From contig JAAZIY010000347.1 of assembly GCA_012800625.1 (NCBI GenBank), positions 1 through 6,021 of the forward strand: a DNA stretch of 6,021 nucleotides. The letters are read 5' to 3'. The translations under genes and the position numbers were made by a program. Shown one piece after another: positions 1 to 4,829 of the stretch (within the stretch, counting starts at the first letter, position 1; every line of letters starts with the position of its first letter). Origin of the DNA: Lentisphaerota bacterium. Lineage in GTDB: Bacteria > Verrucomicrobiota > Lentisphaeria > Oligosphaerales > Oligosphaeraceae. The notes under the pieces were generated by a model. The model did no database searches. It was not told the origin of the DNA and saw only the letters and a list, made by a program, of their open reading frames with translations.

Positions 1-21
1 AAAGATCCCGCGTATGTAGTA

Positions 22-35
22 CACGCTTTAGCGTG
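22..35. repeat. Small perfect palindrome downstream of hisG
   Basis: CACGCT and AGCGTG form a 6-bp inverted repeat around a two-base TT centre. It lies about 60 bases past the hisG stop on the minus strand. No T-run follows it closely, so an intrinsic terminator is not well supported. It could be part of a dispersed intergenic element together with the adjacent hexamer run. Confidence 0.5.
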
Positions 36-40
36 CTCCC

Positions 41-76
41 CGTTCCCGTTCCCGCTCCCGCTCCCGCTCCCGCTCC
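41..76. repeat. Hexanucleotide tandem repeat
   Basis: Six back-to-back hexamers are visible: two CGTTCC units followed by four CGCTCC units, flanked by partial units (CTCCC before, CGTC after). On the minus strand this reads as repeats of GGGAGC/GGAACG. It sits in the 95 bases downstream of the hisG stop. An open frame through it would encode an Arg-Glu run, which is a by-product of the repeat and not evidence of a gene. The length may vary between strains through replication slippage. Confidence 0.85.
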
Positions 77-95
77 CGTCGCAAAGGTCGTAAAG

Positions 96-944
96 TTAAA
101 TCCGGCAGGTGCGTATATCGCTGACGATAATGCCGTTTGCTCCGGCTTCTTCGAGCTGGTCGATGACTGTGTTTAGCTCGCTGCGCCTGACCATGGCCTT
201 GACTGCACACCAGCCAGCCTTGTTCAGGGGCGAGACGGTGGGTGCCTCGATGCCCGGGGTGATTTGACAGCAGTGAGCAAGCAGCTGGTCCTTGACATCG
301 TACTCGACAATGACGTAGGAACGCGCCACTATGATGCCCTCGATGCGACGCATAAAGCGGTGTATGGCCGGTGACTCCGGGTCGGTTCTGTGGTTGCCTA
401 TAAGAATGGCCTCGGAGAATAATATAGGCTCGCCGATAATTTTCAGCCCCATCTGCTTGAGAGTGGCGCCGCTGTCAACCACGTCAGCGATGAGGTCAGC
501 CACGCCTAGCTCGATGGAAATCTCGACTGCACCGTCCAGCTTGATGATCTCGGCCTGACAGTTGCGCTGAAGCTGGTCGGCAATCACAATATTAGGATAA
601 GAGGTGGCGATGCGCAAACCGGCGAACTCCTGGCTGCTGAGCTGACTGGCGGCGGGCGCAGCATAACAGAAACGCGAGCCGCCAAAGCCCAAAGCCATCA
701 GCTCCTGAGCCGGCGCAGTGCTGTCGAGCAGCAGATCACGTCCGGTAATGCCCAGGTCCAGCACGCCGTCAGCGACGTACACGGCGATATCCCGGGGTCT
801 CAGGAAGAGAAAATCGATATGGTTGTCGGCGTCAATGACGCTCAGTTCGCGGTTATCGCGGCGCAGCTTATAACCGGCCTCGCGCAGCAGCTTGAGCGAA
901 TCCTCTGAGAGCGAGCCTTTGTTGGGAAGTGCGATTTTCAACAT
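96..944 (-). CDS. hisG: ATP phosphoribosyltransferase HisG, long form
   Basis: HisG catalyses the committed cytoplasmic step of histidine synthesis, condensing ATP with PRPP to give phosphoribosyl-ATP. The 282-residue product has the N-terminal LPNKGSL motif (residues 6-12), the conserved FLRPRDIAVYVADG segment (47-60), DLGITGRDLL (63-72), RIATSYPNI (111-119) and the PRPP-binding loop around DVVDSGATL (154-162). The last 70 or so residues are the HisG_C regulatory domain, with ITPGIEAPTVSPL (228-240) and a terminal GANGIIVSDIRTCR (268-281). Length and C-terminal domain mark it as the long, hexameric form, which in known members is inhibited by histidine and does not need HisZ. The sequence resembles the actinobacterial HisG I recall, including the SDIR.CR ending. 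It follows hisE by 59 bases on the same strand. Its ribosome binding site is weak, but the start fits the family N-terminus exactly. Confidence 0.97.
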   Translation of the reverse strand: MLKIALPNKGSLSEDSLKLLREAGYKLRRDNRELSVIDADNHIDFLFLRPRDIAVYVADGVLDLGITGRDLLLDSTAPAQELMALGFGGSRFCYAAPAASQLSSQEFAGLRIATSYPNIVIADQLQRNCQAEIIKLDGAVEISIELGVADLIADVVDSGATLKQMGLKIIGEPILFSEAILIGNHRTDPESPAIHRFMRRIEGIIVARSYVIVEYDVKDQLLAHCCQITPGIEAPTVSPLNKAGWCAVKAMVRRSELNTVIDQLEEAGANGIIVSDIRTCRI

Positions 945-1003
945 GATTTCCGGACCTGCCTGTGGTATTGAAGAATAAGGACACTATGTAACATCTAGTC
1001 AAT

Positions 1004-1267
1004 TCAAAGATAGCGATAGACATCCTGCAGGCTGATATCATTGGCCAGCATCATCACTTGCAAGTGGTAGAGCAGCTGCGAGATTTCTTCGGCGCAGCGT
1101 TCTTTGCCCTCGTATTCGGCGGCCATCCAGACTTCGGCGGCCTCCTCGACGATCTTCTTGCCGATAAAATGCTTGCCTTTTTCTAGCTCCCTGACGGTGC
1201 CAGAGCTAGGGTCGGCGGCCTCGGCCTTGGCGCTTAACTCGGCAAAAAGCTGTTCAAAGCTTTTCAT
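1004..1267 (-). CDS. hisE: Phosphoribosyl-ATP pyrophosphatase HisE
   Basis: HisE hydrolyses phosphoribosyl-ATP to phosphoribosyl-AMP plus pyrophosphate, the second step of histidine synthesis, so it uses the product of the adjacent HisG. The 87-residue product is a full-length stand-alone HisE, not fused to HisI. It is an all-alpha MazG-like protein with the metal-binding acidic helix GKKIVEEAAEVWMAAE (residues 36-51; E41, E42, E45) and the second acidic segment AEEISQLLYH (59-68). The start at 1267 is chosen because AAAAGGAGG lies six bases upstream. A longer in-frame reading from 1330 would overlap the ClpX-like gene and adds residues unlike the family. The start is one base after the upstream TGA, so translation is probably coupled. 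It resembles mycobacterial HisE (SFE.LFAEL near the N-terminus, EEISQLLY, SL.DVYR at the end). No HisI is visible in the window. Confidence 0.96.
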   Translation of the reverse strand: MKSFEQLFAELSAKAEAADPSSGTVRELEKGKHFIGKKIVEEAAEVWMAAEYEGKERCAEEISQLLYHLQVMMLANDISLQDVYRYL

Positions 1268-1268
1268 C

Positions 1269-2945
1269 TCAGGCCTCCTTTTGTTTGAGCGAATCGCGTA
1301 TCCAGGCGGCGATGATTTCCGAGGGTGCACTCACGGCATTGAGATCGAAATCGAACTCCTTCTTACCGCTATGACTGGCCAACAAGAGCAGTCCGTGATG
1401 TATGTCTTTGAAGCGCTCCTCGCAAAAACCGCGCACGGTCTTGTTCTGTTTGCCGCTTTCATTTTGCAGCCAGAGCGCGGCTTCTTCGCTGAAATTTATC
1501 TTCAACTCATGCAGCTGCTCGAAGCGTTTGGCGAATTCGTATACCTCTTGCAGCTTGAGCTTTGCGGTCAGCTCCTCGTTGAGCTGCAAGAGCCTTTGCA
1601 GCTCAACCTCTGGTTGTTTGACCAGGGCCTCATTTAGCTCGAGCAGCTTTACGCCGGTGCCGGGCAGCTCGAACTTGAAGTCGCGGAACAGGCGTTCCAG
1701 GATAGTCATCAGGCCTCGTGCGCCGGTTTTTTCCTGCACGGCACGCAGGGCCACCTCGTGCAGGGCCTCCGCTTTGCACTGCAGCTCTATGTCATATCCG
1801 GCGAAATTCTCCTCATACTGCTGCAGGATGCCGTTTTCAGCCACTTGCAGAATTTGTTCGAGATCGGCGACATCCAGTTCATCGAGAACGACGCGCACCG
1901 GCAGCCTGCCAATGAACTCCGGTTCGAAGCCGAATTTAACGAAATCCTGGGTTTGCACTTGTTTCAGCACTGCGGCGTCGCTGTCAGCCGCCTGGTTTTC
2001 ATCTACGGCATGGAAGCCGATCTGTGCATTTCCCAGTCGCCGTTTGACGATTTCCCTCATGCGGTCGAAGGCTCCGCTGACGATAAAGAGTATATACTTG
2101 GTGCTTATCAGTCCTGGGGGCGCCTTGCCGCTGGTCTGCAATGCCATCATGGCCTGCATTTGTCCTAGCATATCGGTTTGTCCGATTAGCTTGACATCGG
2201 TGTCCTCCATAAGCTTGAGCAGGTTTATCTGCACTCCTCTGCCGGAGACGTCTTTGCCGCCGCCTTCGCTGCCTCTGCCGGCGATCTTGTCGATCTCGTC
2301 CAGGTAGACGATACCGTACTTGGCCAACTCGATGTCGCCGTCGGCGGCCTTCACCAGGTCTCGCACTATATCCTCGACATCGTAGCCCACGTATCCGGTT
2401 TCGGAGAATTTAGTGGCGTCGGCTTTCACGAAGGGCACGCCTATGAGCTTGGCAATGCAGCGCATAAGATAGGTCTTGCCCACGCCGGTGGGGCCTAGCA
2501 TGATAACATTATGCTTGGAGAACTCGCGCCGAGCCAATTCCGGATTTTCCAAGCAGCGTCTCACGTGGTTATAGTGGTCGCAGATAGCGGTGGCCAGCAC
2601 CTTTTTGGCCTCGTTCTGGCTAATGACAAAACGGTCCAGATAGTCGCGTATTTCTTTGGGTTTAAAGGAAAACTCCTTAACCACCTGCAGAGGCCCGCCA
2701 GGCTTCTCCGCCTCGTTTTCGGCCTCTTGCGCAGCGGCTGCGGGTCTGAAGCCGGGGTTCATGGACTCGATAGGGGTAGCAAGAACATCCAAGCCCATTT
2801 TTTCAAACACATCCCTAATATGCCCGACCAGTTCCTGCGGCGACTTGGGTGCGCCGCTGCTCTCTTTTTCCGCTGCCGCATCGGCGGCGGCTTCGCTGTC
2901 TGGCATTTCGGTTTCCACGACGTTTTTTTTCTTCTCTTTATCCAT
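1269..2945 (-). CDS. clpX: ClpX-like AAA+ unfoldase without zinc domain, with C-terminal extension
   Basis: This is a cytoplasmic AAA+ ATPase of the ClpX branch, expected to unfold proteins and feed them to a ClpP-type peptidase. The protein is 558 residues, against about 420 for usual ClpX. Residues 1-90 are Ala/Glu-rich with no cysteines, so the C4 zinc-binding domain is absent. The ClpX core begins at KPKEIRDYLDRFVISQ (95-110). Walker A is GPTGVGKT (151-158), pore loop 1 GYVG (184-187), Walker B IVYLDEIDK (212-220), then DVSGRGVQINLLKL (232-245). The RKH loop is replaced by a longer Met/Gln-rich stretch (about 252-279). An IGF tripeptide (309-311) sits where ClpX docks ClpP. FIGR (344-347) carries the arginine finger and GARGL (409-411 region) is sensor 2. 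After about 430 comes a predicted coiled segment and then a region resembling a second small domain (480-522). It is the first gene of the group with hisE and hisG. The start ATG has only a weak ribosome binding site. The symbol marks the family; the ortholog relation is uncertain. Confidence 0.93.
   Translation of the reverse strand: MDKEKKKNVVETEMPDSEAAADAAAEKESSGAPKSPQELVGHIRDVFEKMGLDVLATPIESMNPGFRPAAAAQEAENEAEKPGGPLQVVKEFSFKPKEIRDYLDRFVISQNEAKKVLATAICDHYNHVRRCLENPELARREFSKHNVIMLGPTGVGKTYLMRCIAKLIGVPFVKADATKFSETGYVGYDVEDIVRDLVKAADGDIELAKYGIVYLDEIDKIAGRGSEGGGKDVSGRGVQINLLKLMEDTDVKLIGQTDMLGQMQAMMALQTSGKAPPGLISTKYILFIVSGAFDRMREIVKRRLGNAQIGFHAVDENQAADSDAAVLKQVQTQDFVKFGFEPEFIGRLPVRVVLDELDVADLEQILQVAENGILQQYEENFAGYDIELQCKAEALHEVALRAVQEKTGARGLMTILERLFRDFKFELPGTGVKLLELNEALVKQPEVELQRLLQLNEELTAKLKLQEVYEFAKRFEQLHELKINFSEEAALWLQNESGKQNKTVRGFCEERFKDIHHGLLLLASHSGKKEFDFDLNAVSAPSEIIAAWIRDSLKQKEA
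1274..1282 (-). promoter_or_regulatory. Strong ribosome binding site of hisE
   Basis: On the minus strand AAAAGGAGG precedes the hisE ATG by six bases and lies inside the last codons of the upstream ATPase gene. It decides the 1267 start over the longer reading from 1330, and it supports translational coupling within one transcript. Confidence 0.85.
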
Positions 2946-3024
2946 TATGCTTATTCGATTAGGTTTCGATCTAAATAGACCCCGTAAAAAAAGCCCTTAA
3001 ATCACAAAGGCATCCGAAGGGGGA

Positions 3025-3064
3025 GGACACTAAGGGGCACGAAGAGACACGAAGGCACACTAGG
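3025..3064 (+). repeat. Decamer tandem array, copy A
   Basis: Four consecutive 10-bp units with approximate consensus NNRCACGAAG; the first unit is GGACACTAAG and the last GCACACTAGG. The central 17 bases, 3038-3054, match the reverse complement of 4147-4163 exactly. The array lies upstream of the hydrolase gene and abuts the hairpin at 3064-3087. It has the look of a dispersed intergenic repeat. Confidence 0.85.
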
Positions 3065-3087
3065 GCTTATGCTGCGTCGCATAAGCC
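3064..3087. repeat. 9-bp inverted repeat (hairpin)
   Basis: GGCTTATGC and GCATAAGCC are perfect 9-bp arms around the loop TGCGTC. It begins where the decamer array ends, so the two may form one composite element. No T-run follows on either strand, so a plain intrinsic terminator is unlikely. A REP-like dispersed palindrome or an RNA hairpin in a leader is possible. Confidence 0.8.
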
Positions 3088-3295
3088 GCTCAGTCCCACC
3101 CTGGCCTGCTGTGCGATATCCTGATTTGCCCAAAACCAAGGCGGCAGTGGTAAAGAAGAAATATAGTCTTTATGCCCGCGCTTGCCATGAATTTTTGTAC
3201 TCAGGCGATATATTCTATGTTTTGGCCTGCGATGGCCTCTTCCAGTTTTAGCGTAGGCATTTCCCATTCACCCCAGGTTCAACTCAGGTATTTTC

Positions 3296-4135
3296 ATGAA
3301 AGTCAAGGTATTAGGTTCTGCCGCTGCCGAGGCCATGCCGGCTCTTTGGTGCGAGTGCAGTGTTTGTCAGCATGCCCTTCAGCATGGTGGCAAGGATTTA
3401 CGCCGGCGCACTTGTTATCTGATTGACGAGGACACCCTGGTCGACTACGGCCCGGATATCTATTGGCAGGTAAACGCCTTCAATGTGGACCTGCTGAAGA
3501 TACGCCGCCTGGTTATGACGCATTCACATTCAGACCATTTCAGTCCGGTGGAGCTGCACTGGCGCCGTCGCGGCTACAGCGTAGTGAGCAGCGACATTGA
3601 TTTATACAGCAACGAGGCAGTGGTAGATAAGCTACGCGCATCCCTGGGCCTTGAAGCCGAACATCAGGACTTCAGTCATATTTTCCTGAAAAGCCATATC
3701 TTGGAGGCCGGACGCGAAGTGCTCGCCGACGGTCTGCATATACTACCGATACCAGCCAAACACGCACCCACTGAAAAGCCCTATTTCTTTGTCTTCACCC
3801 GCCAGGGGCGCAGTCTGCTAATCGCCAACGACACTGGTTTTCCTGAGGCTGAGGCCTGGGAGCTGCTATCAGGCTGCAAGATAGACCTGGCTCTGCTAGA
3901 CTGCTGCGGCGGTGCGCACCCCAAGCACAAGCATATGCGCGAAGGACACATGGGAGCGGAAACAAACATCGAGTTCAGGCTGAAAATGCTGGAGCTGGGC
4001 ATCATAGACGAGAAGACCCCGGTTTACGCCAACCATTTCTCGCACAATTGCCTGAATACACACGAGGAGCTATGCCAATACCTTAACCCGCAAGGCATTT
4101 TGGTGGCATACGACGGACTGGAACTGCAAGTCTAA
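3296..4135 (+). CDS. PhnP-type metallo-beta-lactamase-fold hydrolase
   Basis: This 279-residue cytoplasmic protein has the metallo-beta-lactamase fold, which uses two metal ions to hydrolyse ester or phosphodiester bonds. The metal motif HxHxDH is THSHSDHF (H76, H78, D80, H81). Other likely metal ligands are H156 (AKHAP), D179 (NDTGF) and a histidine in ANHFSHN (residues 245-251). Near the N-terminus WCECSVC supplies cysteines 19, 21 and 24, matching the structural zinc triad of E. coli PhnP, the phosphoribosyl cyclic phosphodiesterase. No other phn (C-P lyase) genes are visible, so its substrate is not known and the gene symbol is withheld. Many bacteria have such stand-alone relatives, often annotated only as MBL-fold hydrolase. 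The gene starts at an ATG with a weak CAGGT upstream; the start fits the family beta-strand KVKVLGSAAAE. It stands alone on the plus strand, bracketed by inverted decamer arrays. Confidence 0.93.
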   Translation: MKVKVLGSAAAEAMPALWCECSVCQHALQHGGKDLRRRTCYLIDEDTLVDYGPDIYWQVNAFNVDLLKIRRLVMTHSHSDHFSPVELHWRRRGYSVVSSDIDLYSNEAVVDKLRASLGLEAEHQDFSHIFLKSHILEAGREVLADGLHILPIPAKHAPTEKPYFFVFTRQGRSLLIANDTGFPEAEAWELLSGCKIDLALLDCCGGAHPKHKHMREGHMGAETNIEFRLKMLELGIIDEKTPVYANHFSHNCLNTHEELCQYLNPQGILVAYDGLELQV

Positions 4136-4136
4136 A

Positions 4137-4176
4137 CTTCGTGTGTCTTCGTGTCTCTTCGTGTGTCTTAGCGTCA
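4137..4176 (-). repeat. Decamer tandem array, copy B, inverted to copy A
   Basis: Four perfect-register 10-bp units read on the plus strand with consensus CTTCGTGTST; the last unit is divergent, CTTAGCGTCA. Read on the minus strand it aligns without gaps to copy A at 3025-3064. It fills the whole gap between two convergent genes: the hydrolase stop ends at 4135, and the minus-strand TGA stop of the DUF2147 gene (4174-4176) is inside the last unit. It might help end transcription from either side, but it has no self-complementary stem with a T-run. Confidence 0.9.
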
Positions 4177-4692
4177 CAGGGCGGGAATTTTTGGGGTCCA
4201 TTCCCGGCAGTCCGGCATGGTAAAATCCTCGGGGAAGTCTTCCGCCACGGTTTTCAGCCAGAACTGGTTGCGTCCGAAGGGGCCTATTTTGCCGCGCACC
4301 TGCAGGCATTGCCGTTCCTGGTTCCAGCTTAGCTCGCTATTGTAGACCTTGCCTTTTTTCGGGTCCAGTATTTTGCCTTTGTGCCAGCGTGCCTTGGCGG
4401 CGTCCTCCTGCATATCCCAGATAATGTCCAAGCCCGCCATATAAGGTTGCTGCGGCAGCTTCTCGGCACGCGCGGCGGGCCGGTAAATGGTATCCTTCAC
4501 CTGCTCCTGCTCGTCAAAGGTAACAATAATGCGCCCGAAAACCTTGCCATCATGCTCATAAATAGCGACTATGGAGCGCTTTAAACCAGACTCGTCATCG
4601 ATCGTCTTCCAAAAGCCCAATACCGAGGCAGCAAAAAGCGGGCTAAGGGCGAAAAAGAAAAACAAGAACAAGGCAAGAAAACGTAAACGCAT
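4174..4692 (-). CDS. Secreted DUF2147-family protein
   Basis: The product is 172 residues and begins MRLRFLALFLFFFFALSPLFAAS: two Arg, a Phe/Leu-rich hydrophobic core, and a likely signal peptidase I site after A21 or A22, so it should be exported to the periplasm or cell surface. The mature part matches DUF2147 (function unknown): GFWKTIDDESG (residues 26-36), GKVFGRIIV (49-57), GKILDPKKGKVY (106-117) and LQVRGKIGPFGRNQFW (130-145). A longer frame runs up to 4749, but the 4692 start is preferred: AGGAG lies seven bases upstream, and it places the charged residues directly before the hydrophobic core. It converges on the hydrolase gene and lies 137 bases downstream of murB on the same strand, so it could have its own promoter or share murB's transcript. 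Confidence 0.9.
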   Translation of the reverse strand: MRLRFLALFLFFFFALSPLFAASVLGFWKTIDDESGLKRSIVAIYEHDGKVFGRIIVTFDEQEQVKDTIYRPAARAEKLPQQPYMAGLDIIWDMQEDAAKARWHKGKILDPKKGKVYNSELSWNQERQCLQVRGKIGPFGRNQFWLKTVAEDFPEDFTMPDCREWTPKIPAL

Positions 4693-4699
4693 AAGAATA

Positions 4700-4704
4700 C
4701 TCCT
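4700..4704 (-). promoter_or_regulatory. Ribosome binding site of the DUF2147 gene
   Basis: AGGAG on the minus strand, seven bases before the ATG at 4692. It decides this start over the upstream ATG at 4749, which would put 19 extra residues before the signal peptide. Confidence 0.75.
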
Positions 4705-4737
4705 GTAGTTAACCCAAGCCAAAAACGGCACCTTGAC

Positions 4738-4759
4738 AATATAGCTCATTGTGTCACAA
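4738..4759 (-). promoter_or_regulatory. Possible promoter and operator of the DUF2147 gene
   Basis: On the minus strand TATATT (4738-4743) resembles a -10 box, about 45 bases before the start codon. Just upstream of it lies an 11-base near-palindrome, TTGTGTCACAA on the plus strand (4749-4759), where a -35 box or a regulator might sit. I see no good -35 match at standard spacing, so this is tentative. Confidence 0.25.
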
Positions 4760-4799
4760 AGGCTAGGCTAAGCCGTTCAAAAAGTATGCCACGGGGGGA

Positions 4800-4816
4800 G
4801 AAGACACCGTGTCTTC
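4800..4816. repeat. Palindrome of decamer-like sequence after murB
   Basis: GAAGACAC and GTGTCTTC form 8-bp arms around a single C, 14 bases past the murB stop. The arms resemble the units of the decamer arrays at 3025 and 4137, placed head to head. On the minus strand the next T-run is about 18 bases further on (4778-4782), too far for a standard terminator. A one-base centre also cannot form a tight RNA hairpin without losing pairs. Confidence 0.6.
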
Positions 4817-4829
4817 GCTTTCAAAGGCC

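Larger units (their letters stand above)
2946..3295. other. Gene-free intergenic region between divergent genes
   Basis: This 350-base region separates the minus-strand ClpX-like gene from the plus-strand hydrolase gene, so it should hold promoters for both. I see no convincing -35/-10 pair. It contains a GACCCCGT plus A-run motif (2978-2992), a four-unit decamer array (3025-3064) and a 9-bp-stem hairpin (3064-3087). The remaining 200 bases have only short open frames on both strands, without good ribosome binding sites or recognisable protein families. A decayed gene or part of a larger dispersed repeat is possible but unproven. Confidence 0.6.

Noticed and set aside
28..210. Minus-strand open frame ending in an Arg-Glu run
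   Set aside because: It is produced by the hexamer repeat and overlaps the 3' end of hisG; no ribosome binding site or family match.
945..1003. His-leader attenuator before hisG
   Set aside because: No run of His codons or alternative hairpins in the 59-base gap.
1402..2307. Long plus-strand open frame opposite the ATPase gene
   Set aside because: Ser/Cys/Arg-rich antisense shadow of a clearly conserved coding sequence.
3067..3267. 66-residue minus-strand open frame in the intergenic region
   Set aside because: Very basic composition, no good ribosome binding site, and it terminates within the hairpin; no family recognised.
3025..4176. Decamer arrays as a CRISPR
   Set aside because: Units are contiguous 10-mers without spacers, and no cas genes are present.
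3025..4176. Hydrolase segment as an insertion sequence
   Set aside because: No transposase and no target duplication seen; the flanking inverted arrays are internally tandem, unlike IS ends.
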